Assembly: GCF_001676725.1 (NCBI RefSeq)
Contig: NZ_CP016172.1
Location: 2,666,001 to 2,730,000 of the forward strand
Origin: Bordetella flabilis
GTDB lineage: Bacteria; Pseudomonadota; Gammaproteobacteria; Burkholderiales; Burkholderiaceae_B
Direction of reading: 5' to 3'
Length of the DNA: 64,000 bases
Of this stretch, positions 27,041 to 36,123 are shown one piece after another; within the stretch, counting starts at the first letter, position 1; every line of letters starts with the position of its first letter. The position numbers and the translations under genes were made by a program. Under the pieces are notes generated by a model. That model did not search any database and had not been told where the DNA came from. It saw only the letters and a list, made by a program, of their open reading frames with translations.

Positions 27041-28003
27041 ATGAAAAAATTCATCAAGCACGTGTTTTGCGCGGCGGCCCTCGCCGTTTCGTCCAGCGCG
27101 GCGTTCGCCGCCTTCCCGGACCATGCAGTCGAATTGATCATTCCTTATCCCCCGGGCGGCACCGCCGATGCAGTGGGGCGGCCGCTGGCCGACGGGATGC
27201 AGAAGCGGCTTGGCGTGCCGGTGGTCGTCCAGTACAAGGCGGGCGCCAGCGGAACCATCGCCACCCAGTACGCCGCGCGCGCCAAGCCGGACGGCTATAC
27301 GCTGATCATGGTGCTGGCCGCGCATGCCATCAATCCCAGCCTTTATCCCAATCTGCCGTATGACTCCGTGAAGGACTTCACGCCGGTGTCCATGGTGGCG
27401 AAGCTGCCGCTGGTCCTGTACACCAATCCGAAGTTCCCGCCCAAGACGGTGCAGGAATTCATCGACTACGCCAAATCGCATCCCGGCGCCGTGTCGGTCG
27501 GTTCGGCCGGCAACGGCAACACCAGCCACCTGGCGCTGGAACTGTTCAACAACATGGCGGGTGTGAAGCTGCTGCATGTGCCGTACAAGGGCGGCGGTCC
27601 GTCGATCACCGCCGCCATGGGGGGCGAGGTCAATGCAGTGTTTGCCGGCCCGGATACGCTGCACCTGGCACAGGCCGGCCGCCTGCATCCCCTGGCCGTC
27701 ACCAGCCCGCAGCGCCTCGCCCTGACGCCGAACACGCCTACCGTGCAGGAGTCCGGCCTGAAAGGCTATGAAGTGCAGGGCTGGTACGGCCTGCTGGCCC
27801 CGGCCGGCACGCCCGACGACGTGGTCAAGGTCCTGCACAAGTCCGTCAGCGATACGCTGGCCGATCCGGAGTTCGCCAAGACGGTCGAAGCGCTGGGCTA
27901 CATCCCGTCGCCGTCGACGCCGGCGGGCTTCATGGATTACATCAAGGAAGAAATGGCGCGCTGGAGCAAAGTCGTCAAGGACGCCGATATCAAGCTCCAG
28001 TAA
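27041..28003 (+). CDS. Bug-type solute receptor (TctC family)
   Basis: Periplasmic binding protein of 320 residues with a Sec signal peptide (MKKFIKHVFCAAALAVSSS to AFAA). It has the family landmarks IIPYPPGGTADAVGRP, PDGYTLIM, VPYKGGGPSITAAMGG and LAPAGTPDDVV. Bug receptors bind carboxylates and often feed the nearby catabolic genes. No TctA/TctB membrane genes are in the window, so it may use shared ones. Its place inside the operon suggests it binds the operon's substrate. Confidence 0.9.
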   Translation: MKKFIKHVFCAAALAVSSSAAFAAFPDHAVELIIPYPPGGTADAVGRPLADGMQKRLGVPVVVQYKAGASGTIATQYAARAKPDGYTLIMVLAAHAINPSLYPNLPYDSVKDFTPVSMVAKLPLVLYTNPKFPPKTVQEFIDYAKSHPGAVSVGSAGNGNTSHLALELFNNMAGVKLLHVPYKGGGPSITAAMGGEVNAVFAGPDTLHLAQAGRLHPLAVTSPQRLALTPNTPTVQESGLKGYEVQGWYGLLAPAGTPDDVVKVLHKSVSDTLADPEFAKTVEALGYIPSPSTPAGFMDYIKEEMARWSKVVKDADIKLQ

Positions 28004-28129
28004 GCAAAACGCCCAGGAAGCGCCACCCGCCGCACCGCGCATCGTCGTCGACGCCGCGACGGCAAGGCCGGTAAGCGCTTCCGTGGGCGGGCCGCCGTCG
28101 CTTTCCATCAACCTCGCAGCACCCACACC

Positions 28130-29470
28130 ATGCCCATTTCCGTTATCGATTCAGCCATTTTCAAGGACATGTTCGGAACCGCAGCGATGCGCGCGGTATT
28201 CGACGACGCCGCAACCTTGCGCCGCTATGTCGAGACGGAGGTCGCGCTGGCGCGCGTCCAGGGCCGTCTGGGCATCATCCCGGCGGCGGCGGCCGAGGCG
28301 ATCGCCGCGCGTGCCGACGCCGGCAAGCTGGATATCGAATTGCTCAAGGCAGAGACCGAAATCGTCGGTTATCCCATCCTGCCGCTGGTGCACCAGGTCG
28401 CGAAAATGTGCGGCCCGGAAGGCGAGTACCTGCACTGGGGTGCCACCACGCAGGACATCATGGATACGGCGACGGTGTTGCAGATCCGCGAAGCCCTCGG
28501 CCTGATCGAGGCGGATCTCGATGCGCTGGACGGCATACTCGACGGACTGGCCGAACGGTACCGCGACACGCCGATGGCGGGCCGCACGCATTTGCAGCAT
28601 GCCTTGCCGGTGACCTTCGGGTACAAGGCGGCGGTGTGGCTGCTGATGGTACGCCGGCATCGGGAAAGGCTGGCCCAGCTCAAGCCCCGCGTGCTGATCG
28701 GCCAGTTCGGCGGCGCGGCCGGCACGCTGGCATCGCTGGGCGACGGCGGCCTGCCGGTACACGAAGCCTTGATGCAGGAACTTGGACTGCGCGCCGCGCC
28801 GGTGACCTGGCACGTGGCCCGCGACGGCCTGGCGGAGGCGGTGCAGTTCCTGGGACTGGTGACGTCTACGCTGGGCAAGGTCGCGCTGGACATCATGCTG
28901 ATGATGACCAACGAACTGGGCGAGGCCTTCGAGCCCTTCGTCAAGAATCGCGGCGCGTCCAGCACCATGCCGCAAAAGCGCAATCCCATTTCCTGCGAAC
29001 TGATGTGGAGCGCGTCCAAGACCGTGCGGCAGCACGCCGGGCTGGCGTTGGACGCCATGGTGCAGGATTTCGAGCGCGCCACGGGGCCATGGCACCTGGA
29101 ATGGTCGGTGATTCCGGAGTCCTTCATTTTGACGGCCGGAGCGCTGCGCCAGGCGCGCTTCATGCTCGGCGGCCTGGAAGTGGACACTGTCCGCATGCGC
29201 CGCAATCTGGACCTGACCGGCGGCCTGATCGTCGCCGAGGCGGTGATGATGGGCCTGGCGCCGTACCTGGGCCGCCAGACCGCCCACGATGTGGTCTACG
29301 ACGCCTGCCGCAGCGCGTACACCAGCGGTGCGACGCTGGCGTCCGTACTGAAGCAGGATCCCAAAGTCTCCGCGCACCTGGATGCGGCAGCCATCGAAAG
29401 GCTGTGCGACCCGGCGGGGTATCTGGGCGCCGCGCCGGAGATGGTCGACCGGATGCGGGCGAGCACATAG
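28130..29470 (+). CDS. Fumarase/PurB-superfamily lyase (3-carboxymuconate cycloisomerase-like)
   Basis: Homotetrameric lyase of 446 residues. It has HWGATTQDIMDT (about residues 102-113), GRTHLQHALPVTFGYK with the conserved His, and the signature SSTMPQKRNP at 277-286. The C-terminal GRQTAHDVVYDACRSA stretch resembles 3-carboxy-cis,cis-muconate cycloisomerase and related adenylosuccinate lyase-like enzymes. As the last gene of the operon it probably adds to or splits a carboxylated intermediate. purB itself is less likely since the context is catabolic. Confidence 0.85.
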   Translation: MPISVIDSAIFKDMFGTAAMRAVFDDAATLRRYVETEVALARVQGRLGIIPAAAAEAIAARADAGKLDIELLKAETEIVGYPILPLVHQVAKMCGPEGEYLHWGATTQDIMDTATVLQIREALGLIEADLDALDGILDGLAERYRDTPMAGRTHLQHALPVTFGYKAAVWLLMVRRHRERLAQLKPRVLIGQFGGAAGTLASLGDGGLPVHEALMQELGLRAAPVTWHVARDGLAEAVQFLGLVTSTLGKVALDIMLMMTNELGEAFEPFVKNRGASSTMPQKRNPISCELMWSASKTVRQHAGLALDAMVQDFERATGPWHLEWSVIPESFILTAGALRQARFMLGGLEVDTVRMRRNLDLTGGLIVAEAVMMGLAPYLGRQTAHDVVYDACRSAYTSGATLASVLKQDPKVSAHLDAAAIERLCDPAGYLGAAPEMVDRMRAST

Positions 29471-29617
29471 CGCTGCGATACGGCCCGGCGAGCGGGGCGG
29501 GGAATGGACAGGGCCTTCCGCCCGGCTGCCGAATGGAGCCGGGCGGTGCGCATTGTGGGGTGGCGTGACGTCAGCCCTGATTCCCGGGCGTTGATCCGAC
29601 CTTATACGTCCGTCGTG

Positions 29618-29640
29618 TAATGAGAGTGATTTCTATTTAC
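29618..29640. promoter_or_regulatory. Candidate Fur box upstream of hurI
   Basis: The stretch TAATGAGAGTGATTTCTATTTAC is AT-rich and resembles Fur boxes (AATGAGAATGATT-type), about 30 bases before the hurI start. Iron repression of hurIR is known for the homologous Bordetella locus. The match is imperfect. Confidence 0.5.
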
Positions 29641-29668
29641 AATAGAGCACTTTCAGGAGCTTCGTGCC

Positions 29669-30178
29669 GTGTCGACCCCCGTGCTTGTGTCCGCCGATCC
29701 CGTTCATCTGCTTTACCACGACCACCACCGCTGGCTGCAGAACTGGTTGCGCGCCAAGCTGGGCAATACCTTCGATGCCGCGGATCTGGCGCAGGACACC
29801 TTCGTGCGCGTGCTGCGGCACCGTCATGAGCTGGACCGCCTGCTGGAACCGCGCGCCTACCTGACGACGATTGCCAGGCGGCTGATGCTCAACCTGTTCC
29901 GCCGACGCTCGCTGGAGCAGGCCTATCTGGACGCGCTGGCCTGCCTGCCGGAGGCCATGGCGCCATCTCCCGAGCAGAGGTTGACCATTCTCCAAGCCCT
30001 GCACGAGATCGACGACATGCTTGCCGGCCTGCCGCGGCCCACCCGGCAGGCCTTCCTGATGGCGCAGATCGAGGGCTTGAGCCATGCGGAAATCGCCACG
30101 CGGTTGAAGGTGTCGCTGCGTACCGTGCACCGGTACATTGTTCGAGGCTACGAGCAGTGCATCCTGACGGGCGGGTAA
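29669..30178 (+). CDS. hurI: ECF sigma factor of the heme locus (HurI)
   Basis: FecI-type extracytoplasmic sigma factor, 169 residues. Region 2 (LLYHDHHRWLQNWLRAKLG, DAADLAQDTFVRVLR, YLTTIARRLMLNLFRRR) and region 4 (LPRPTRQAFLMAQIEGLSHAEIA, VSLRTVHRYI) are clear. It directs RNA polymerase to bhuR in response to heme signalled through BhuR and HurR. The start is GTG at 29669, with CAGGAG about nine bases before. It overlaps the anti-sigma gene by 22 bases. Confidence 0.92.
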   Translation: MSTPVLVSADPVHLLYHDHHRWLQNWLRAKLGNTFDAADLAQDTFVRVLRHRHELDRLLEPRAYLTTIARRLMLNLFRRRSLEQAYLDALACLPEAMAPSPEQRLTILQALHEIDDMLAGLPRPTRQAFLMAQIEGLSHAEIATRLKVSLRTVHRYIVRGYEQCILTGG

Positions 30179-31203
30179 CGGCCGCGCAGGGTGGGCCGGC
30201 TGCGGATGGCGCCATCGATGCGGCCGCGGCGTCGCCAGCCGGCCCGCCGTCGCTGGAACGCGGCGTCGCCCGCGCGGCCGCCCGCTGGCTGCTGCGCCTG
30301 AGTTCGCCGTCGGCCACGGACGCGGATGTGCGGGCCTGCGCGCGCTGGCGCGCCAGTCGGGCCGAGCACGAGCAGGCATGGCAACGCGCACAGCGCATCA
30401 ACGAACGGTTCGCGCGCGTACCGGCCGCCCTGGGCATGGCCGCATTGGACCGTCCGGAATCGCGGCCGCGCCGGACGGTGTTGAAAGCCCTGGTGGCGCT
30501 GGTCGCCGGCGGCGCGGGCGCCTGGGCGGCCGGGCAGGGGCGGGCGCGGGAATGGATCGCCGACTACCGCAGCGGCGTCGGCGAATACCGGCGGGTGGCC
30601 CTGGACGACGGCAGCGTACTGGAGCTGAACACGTCGACCGCGGTCGACGTGCGCTTCGACGCCCGGATGCGGCTGCTGCGCCTGTACGGCGGCGAGATCG
30701 CGGTACACGCGGTGCGCGACGCGACGGCGGCCGGCAGGCCGCTTCTGGTGAGCACCCGCCATGGCGAGATCGAAACCGAGGCGGCCGACTTCGACGTGCG
30801 GGATGGAGACGCACGCTGCCAGGTCCAGGTCCGCGCGGGCGAGGTCCGCATCCGCTGCGCGGGCCTGCCCGGCAAGGCCGTCGTGGTGAAGGCCGGCCAG
30901 CAGGGCGATTTCACGGCTAGCGCCTTGCCGGAGGCGGCGCCCGCCGATAGCCGGGTGGACGGCTGGACCCGCGGCATCCTGTACGCCGACCGGATGCCGC
31001 TGGCGGACTTCGCGCACGAGCTGGGCCGCTACCGCCGCGGCGTGCTGCGTTGCGATCCCGCCGTCGCCGGACTGCGCATCTCCGGCATCTTCCAGTTGCG
31101 CGATACGGACGCTGCGCTGGCGGCACTGCCCGCCACGTTGCCCGTGCGCGTACGCTACCTCACCCCGTATTGGGTCGGCATCGGTCCGGCAGCACGCGCG
31201 TGA
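30157..31203 (+). CDS. hurR: FecR-type sigma regulator (HurR)
   Basis: Inner-membrane sensor, 348 residues, that holds HurI inactive or activates it when BhuR is occupied. It has a cytoplasmic N-domain (ARAAARWLLRLSSP, then RWRASRAEHEQAWQRAQ), one membrane helix at about residues 108-128 (VLKALVALVAGGAGAWAAG), and a periplasmic FecR domain (EYRRVALDDGSVLELNTSTAVDVRF, DFDV). The C-terminal segment resembles FecR signalling domains. The GTG at 30157 overlaps hurI, so the pair is coupled. Confidence 0.9.
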   Translation: MHPDGRVTAAQGGPAADGAIDAAAASPAGPPSLERGVARAAARWLLRLSSPSATDADVRACARWRASRAEHEQAWQRAQRINERFARVPAALGMAALDRPESRPRRTVLKALVALVAGGAGAWAAGQGRAREWIADYRSGVGEYRRVALDDGSVLELNTSTAVDVRFDARMRLLRLYGGEIAVHAVRDATAAGRPLLVSTRHGEIETEAADFDVRDGDARCQVQVRAGEVRIRCAGLPGKAVVVKAGQQGDFTASALPEAAPADSRVDGWTRGILYADRMPLADFAHELGRYRRGVLRCDPAVAGLRISGIFQLRDTDAALAALPATLPVRVRYLTPYWVGIGPAARA

Positions 31204-31327
31204 GGCCGCCCGACCGCCTTCCATCTGCCCGCGGGGATGCGCGCCGAGGGCCCGCGGCGAATTCCGAAGGCTTTCCTGCCCTCGGACGGGCGCCGAAGTG
31301 ACGACGTTACAAAGCCGTCCCGCGCGA

Positions 31328-31349
31328 CGTGTCCGGTTCGGCGGACACG
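31328..31349. repeat. Hairpin in the hurR-bhuR gap
   Basis: CGTGTCCG (31328-31335) pairs with CGGACACG (31342-31349) around GTTCGG. The 205-bp gap is where the HurI-dependent bhuR promoter is expected. The stem may be a partial terminator for hurIR or part of the bhuR leader. No standard -35/-10 stands out. Confidence 0.4.
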
Positions 31350-31408
31350 CGGGTCATGGTCAGTGTAGGCAGCCAAATGCCGACACCCCTTGCATTGGAA
31401 GGATGACC

Positions 31409-34207
31409 ATGGCTCATTTTCGCGTCGGCCGTGTGAACGGCGCTCGCATCACTCCGGACACCGGCCGGGCTCCCGGCCTTTCCGGCAGGTCCACTACCGC
31501 CGCCTCGACCGCCCTGGCGGCGCCCGTCGTTCCACAGCGGGCGCATACACAGCGGGCGTACACACGGCGGGTCCGCACACCGCAGGTTCATACGTCGCGA
31601 ATGCGCGCCCCGCACGCTTCGGCACTACCTGCCACGCTGGCCCTCGCCGTCGCGTCGGTACTGGGTGGCTTGCCGTCCGGCGGCGTTCACGCATCGCCAC
31701 CCGCATCGCCCGCCTTCGTACCGACGCCTGCCCCGGGCGGCGCCGTTCGCACTGCATCCCTGGGCGACGCCGACAGGATCCCGGCCGGCCCCCTGGCAGA
31801 AAGCCTGTCCCGTTATGCGGAGCGCCAGGGTGTGACCGTGCTGTTCGATCCGGCCCTCGTGCAGGGCGCGCGCGGCCGGGAACTGGACGGACGCCATTCC
31901 GTCATGGAAGGCTTCGCGCGCCTGCTGGCGGGCACCGGCCTGACGGTGCGCGAGCGCGGCCCAGGGGTCTACGTGGTCGAGCGCGTGCCTGCGGGCGGTG
32001 TGGCCCAGCTGCCGCCGGTGACCGTCGACGGCGCCGTTCCGGATGCGGCGCCCGCCTGGGAATCGACAACCGACCGCGCGCGCCTGGACGCGCTGCAGAT
32101 CGACAGTTGGAGCGATTTCGGCAGGCGCGCCGAAGCCGGCGTGAATTACAACCGCCAGAACAACAGCATCAACATCCGGGGCATGGACCAGGACCGCGTG
32201 CTGACCCGCGTGGACGGCATCCGGCTGCCCTGGCTGGACGACGGCGCGCGGGGCGTGAAGGGCGGACTGGAAGCGGTGGACTTCAATAGCCTGTCGCGCG
32301 TGGACATCCTGCGGGGCGCGGACGCGACGCGGGGCGGGTCGGGCGTGCTCGGCGGCATGGCCGACCTGCATACGCTCGAACCGGGCGACCTGCTCGACGG
32401 CGACAAGCGCTTCGGCGCGCTGGTCAAGTCGGACTACGATTCCGCCGATACCAGCCGTGGCGCCAACGCCGCCCTGGCGGGACGCATACGAGACAACACA
32501 TACTGGCTGGTTCAGGCAGGGGTGCGCAGCGGCCACGACCTGGACAACCGCGGCGATGTGGGCGGCTACGGCCCGGCGCGCAACGAACCCAGTCCGGAAC
32601 ACTATGACCAGCACAGTTTCCTGCTGAAGTTGCAGCAGCGCGTACAGGGCGGCCATCGCTTCGGCCTGACGGGCGAGTATTTCAAGCGCGACGCCGACAT
32701 CGACAATATGTGGCAGCAAGGGCCGGGAACGAATTACCTGTACGGCGAGAACACCACCACCAAGAAATCCGAGCGCCAGCGTATCTCGCTGGATTACGCC
32801 TACCGGGCTCCCGGCAGCGGCGCGATCGTCGATGAAGCCACCGCCGTCGTGTATTGGCAGCGCGTCAAGCTGGACGAAGCCCAGGACGGCATGCGCAGTC
32901 CCGATGCGCGGGCGCGCATCATCCCGCGCGACCCGTTCCGCTATGGCTTTCCAAGCGGCGCCTTCGGCCGCGACAACGTGATCCAGCAGACACTGTTCGG
33001 GACCAGCGCCGAGCTGGCCAGGCGCTTCGACGGCCCGGTCGCCCAGCGCTGGGCGCTGGGCGGCGAATGGTATGGCAACAGGACCGAGCAGTATTCCAGC
33101 GGCTACGACAACTGCCCGGCCATCCGGCCGGGCCTGCCGGCGCCGTTCGGCCCGCGCAGTTGCGATCTGCTGCACACCAACCAGGCCGATTCGCCGCCGT
33201 CCCGGGGCGAACAATGGGCCTTGTGGGCGCAGGACGAATTCAGTTTCGCCGACGGGCGCTACACGCTGATGCCGGCCCTGCGCTACGACCGCTATGAACA
33301 AAGGCCGCGCGACGGCAACGGCTACGCCAGCAACCCGAACGCCGGCCCCTTGCCGCCGTCTTCCAGCGGCAGCCGTTTTTCGCCCAAGCTGCTGGGCACC
33401 TGGCATGCGCGCGAGACGCTCAGCCTGTATGCCCAGTACGCCTATGGTTTCAAGGCGCCCAGTCCGACGCAGCTCTATACCAATTACGGCGCGCCCGGCT
33501 CTTACCTGCGCGTGGGCAACCCCTACCTGAAGCCGGAAACCAGCAAGGGCTGGGAGTTGGGCGCGAAGATGGGCTCCGAAGCGCTGGGCGGCGCATTGGC
33601 CATTTTCGACAACCGCTACCAGAACTTCATCGACAGCGACGTTCCGCTGAATCCCGCGTCGCCGCAGTGGCAGCCGGGCTGGGCCGGCCAGTATCCCCTG
33701 GGGATCACCGGCGCAGTGAACCGGTCGCGCGTGCGCATCTACGGCGCCGAGGCCAGCGCCCACTGGCGCTTCATGCCGGGTTGGCGGACCTGGGGTTCCC
33801 TGGCCTGGGCGGTGGGCAAGGACGAGGGCACGGGCCAGTACCTGAATTCCGTGGCGCCGCTCAAGGCCATCGTCGGCCTGGGCTACGGCCGCCAGGCATG
33901 GGGCGTGGATGCCATGCTGACCACGGCCATGCGCCGCAACAAGGTCGAATATCCGCAAGCCACGCGCGACGCGCCCAATCCCGACTTCCGGGCGCCGGGC
34001 TATGGCGTCGTGGATCTGATGGGCTATTGGCGGCCGGCCGCGGTCAAGGGCCTGCGGGTGCAGGCCGGCGTGTTCAACCTGTTCGACAAGAAGTACTGGC
34101 AGGCCATCGATGTGCCGACAGCCGGCGCCACGCCCATCCCGCGCCCGGTAGACTGGTACACCGAACCGGGACGCAGCGTGCGGCTCTCACTGACTTACCA
34201 ATATTGA
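31409..34207 (+). CDS. bhuR: TonB-dependent heme receptor BhuR
   Basis: Outer-membrane heme receptor and signal transducer of 932 residues. After a long basic start and a hydrophobic segment near residues 70-95 comes an STN signalling domain (ADRIPAGPLAESLSRYAERQGVTVLFD). The plug follows (NNSINIRGMDQDRVLTRVDGI, VDILRGADATRGGSGVLGG), then a large barrel ending in Tyr. YGFKAP (681-684 FKAP) and NPYL (704-707) match the FRAP/NPNL boxes of heme receptors. The start at 31409 is best spaced from GGAAGG; an ATG six bases earlier is too close. The STN domain fits HurI-HurR signalling. Confidence 0.93.
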   Translation: MAHFRVGRVNGARITPDTGRAPGLSGRSTTAASTALAAPVVPQRAHTQRAYTRRVRTPQVHTSRMRAPHASALPATLALAVASVLGGLPSGGVHASPPASPAFVPTPAPGGAVRTASLGDADRIPAGPLAESLSRYAERQGVTVLFDPALVQGARGRELDGRHSVMEGFARLLAGTGLTVRERGPGVYVVERVPAGGVAQLPPVTVDGAVPDAAPAWESTTDRARLDALQIDSWSDFGRRAEAGVNYNRQNNSINIRGMDQDRVLTRVDGIRLPWLDDGARGVKGGLEAVDFNSLSRVDILRGADATRGGSGVLGGMADLHTLEPGDLLDGDKRFGALVKSDYDSADTSRGANAALAGRIRDNTYWLVQAGVRSGHDLDNRGDVGGYGPARNEPSPEHYDQHSFLLKLQQRVQGGHRFGLTGEYFKRDADIDNMWQQGPGTNYLYGENTTTKKSERQRISLDYAYRAPGSGAIVDEATAVVYWQRVKLDEAQDGMRSPDARARIIPRDPFRYGFPSGAFGRDNVIQQTLFGTSAELARRFDGPVAQRWALGGEWYGNRTEQYSSGYDNCPAIRPGLPAPFGPRSCDLLHTNQADSPPSRGEQWALWAQDEFSFADGRYTLMPALRYDRYEQRPRDGNGYASNPNAGPLPPSSSGSRFSPKLLGTWHARETLSLYAQYAYGFKAPSPTQLYTNYGAPGSYLRVGNPYLKPETSKGWELGAKMGSEALGGALAIFDNRYQNFIDSDVPLNPASPQWQPGWAGQYPLGITGAVNRSRVRIYGAEASAHWRFMPGWRTWGSLAWAVGKDEGTGQYLNSVAPLKAIVGLGYGRQAWGVDAMLTTAMRRNKVEYPQATRDAPNPDFRAPGYGVVDLMGYWRPAAVKGLRVQAGVFNLFDKKYWQAIDVPTAGATPIPRPVDWYTEPGRSVRLSLTYQY

Positions 34208-34232
34208 CCCTGTATATGGATCGAGGAACGGC

Positions 34233-35279
34233 ATGACCGACAAGGATTTCGAGACCCTCGCCACGGATCTGCGCGCGCGCAGCAAGGCCTTGGCCGACGA
34301 CAACCCCAGGCTGCGGGCGCGCGACCTGGCGCGCCTGCTGGACGTGTCCGAGGCCGAATGGGTGGCCGCGGGATGCACCGGGGTGCCGGCGGTGGCGCTG
34401 ACCGGCGAACCGCAGGCCATCTTCCGAGAGCTGGGGACGCTGGGCGAAGTGATGGCGCTCACGCGCAACGACCATTGCGTCCACGAACGGCACGGCCGAT
34501 ATGAAGACATCCAGGCCCAGGGCCCCGTCGGCCTGGTGCTGGGACCGGACATCGACCTGCGCGTGTTTTTCTCGTGCTGGCGGTCGGCCTGGGCGGTCGC
34601 GCAGGACGGCCGCCACAGCCTGCAATTCTTCGACGGCGCAGGGGTGGCCGTGCACAAGATCTATCGAACCGATGCCACCGACGTGGCGGCCTACGACGCG
34701 CTGGTCGCCCGCTTTGCGGGTACCCCCGAATGGCCCACGCCGCAACCCTACGCCGCCTCTACCGATGCCGATCATGTTGGCGATGACCATGCCTGGCGCG
34801 AGGCGTGGCTGGGCATGCGCGATACCCACGAGTTCTTCCCGCTGCTGCGCAAGTTCAAGGTGACCCGCCTGGCGGCGCTGCAGGCCGCGGGCGACGACCT
34901 GGCCCAGCGGGTTCCGGCCGACACCGCCGAGCGCATGCTTGCATCGGCCGCCGGGTCAGGCCTTTCCATCATGTGCTTCGTGGGCAATCGCGGCATGATC
35001 CAGATCCACACCGGCCCGGTCGGCAACCTGCGCCGTACCGGCCCTTGGTACAACGTGCTGGACCCGAAATTCAACCTGCACCTGGACACCACCGCCATCG
35101 ATTCCGCTTGGGTGGTGAACAAGCCGACCTCCGACGGCTGGGTCACCTCGCTGGAGCTGTATTCCAGCGCCGGCGAACTGATCGTGCAGTTCTTCGGCGA
35201 GCGCAAGCCGGGCCGGCCCGAATTGCCCGAGTGGCGCGCCCTGATGTCCGGATTCTGCCGCGTGCCGCTGGCCGTCTGA
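34233..35279 (+). CDS. bhuS: Cytoplasmic heme-handling protein BhuS (HemS/ChuS family)
   Basis: A 348-residue protein of the HemS family, with two similar halves, each a HemS/ChuX domain. It binds imported heme and may degrade it or pass it on. The ARDLARLLDVSEAEWVAAGC start, GEVMALTRNDHCVHERHG and the second-half GNRGMIQIHTGPVGNLRRTGPWYNVLDPKFNLHL block are characteristic. It lies 25 bp after bhuR and 10 bp before bhuT. Confidence 0.93.
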   Translation: MTDKDFETLATDLRARSKALADDNPRLRARDLARLLDVSEAEWVAAGCTGVPAVALTGEPQAIFRELGTLGEVMALTRNDHCVHERHGRYEDIQAQGPVGLVLGPDIDLRVFFSCWRSAWAVAQDGRHSLQFFDGAGVAVHKIYRTDATDVAAYDALVARFAGTPEWPTPQPYAASTDADHVGDDHAWREAWLGMRDTHEFFPLLRKFKVTRLAALQAAGDDLAQRVPADTAERMLASAAGSGLSIMCFVGNRGMIQIHTGPVGNLRRTGPWYNVLDPKFNLHLDTTAIDSAWVVNKPTSDGWVTSLELYSSAGELIVQFFGERKPGRPELPEWRALMSGFCRVPLAV

Positions 35280-35289
35280 AGGGACTGCA

Positions 35290-36123
35290 ATGAAGAAACT
35301 GCTGGTGGTGGTGCTGGGTTGGATGATCGCCTCGTGGGCCTGCGCCGCGCCGCCATCCAGGGTGGTCACCCTGGGCGGCAGCGTCACGGAAATCGTCTAT
35401 GGCCTGGGGCAGGGGGCACGCCTGGTGGGGGACGACTTGTCGAGCCTTTATCCGGAAGCCGCGACGCGCCTGCCGCGCGTCGGCTACTACCGCGCCGTTC
35501 CGGTCGAAGGCGTGCTGGCGTTGCAACCCGACCTGGTCCTGGCGTCGGAGCAGGCCGGGCCGCCCCACGCGCTGAAGCGGCTTGCCGATGTCGGCGTGCG
35601 CGTGGTCACGGTCCCGGATGCGCCGTCCATCGAATCGCTGCAGGCGCGCATCCGCGCGGTGGCGGAGGCGCTCGGCGTGCAGGCGGCGGGCGAACGCATG
35701 GTGGCCGACGTGGCGCGCCAGATGGAACGCGCGCGTGCGGTGCCCGCCACGCGCGCACGCGCCATCCTCTTGATCAACCGCAGCGGCACGCCGCAAGCCG
35801 CCGGCCAGGGTACCGCCGCCAATGAGATCATGACGCAGGCCGGGCTGGTCAACGTGCTGCAGGCCCAGCAGGGATACAAGCCGGTATCGGCGGAAGCCGT
35901 GGCGGCGCTGGCGCCCGAACTGATCGTCGTGACCGCGACCTCGCTGCAAGCCAGCGGTGGTATCGATGCACTGCTGCGCCTGCCGGGCCTGGCCGCCACA
36001 CCCGCCGGGGCGCACCGGCGCGTGATCGTCATGGACGACCTGCTTATTCTGGGGCTGGGACCGCGCCTGCCGTTGGCCTTGACCCAGCTCAAACAGGAGG
36101 CCGCGCGTGCCATGGGGCATTAG
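35290..36123 (+). CDS. bhuT: Periplasmic heme-binding protein BhuT
   Basis: Class III periplasmic binding protein of 277 residues that carries heme to BhuUV. It has a signal peptide (MKKLLVVVLGWMIASWACA), VVTLGGSVTEIVYGLG, and GYYRAVPVEGVLALQPDLVLAS, where a Tyr in GYYR matches the heme-ligand Tyr of ShuT/PhuT. GQGTAANEIMTQAGLVNV is also a family feature. It overlaps the bhuU start. Confidence 0.92.
   Translation: MKKLLVVVLGWMIASWACAAPPSRVVTLGGSVTEIVYGLGQGARLVGDDLSSLYPEAATRLPRVGYYRAVPVEGVLALQPDLVLASEQAGPPHALKRLADVGVRVVTVPDAPSIESLQARIRAVAEALGVQAAGERMVADVARQMERARAVPATRARAILLINRSGTPQAAGQGTAANEIMTQAGLVNVLQAQQGYKPVSAEAVAALAPELIVVTATSLQASGGIDALLRLPGLAATPAGAHRRVIVMDDLLILGLGPRLPLALTQLKQEAARAMGH

Noticed and set aside
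28130..29470. Assignment as purB (adenylosuccinate lyase)
   Set aside because: Motifs fit the superfamily, but the gene ends a catabolic operon and its C-terminal part resembles 3-carboxymuconate cycloisomerases.
31625..33958. A long minus-strand open frame opposite bhuR
   Set aside because: It is a GC-bias shadow of bhuR without domain content; bhuR itself has clear receptor motifs.
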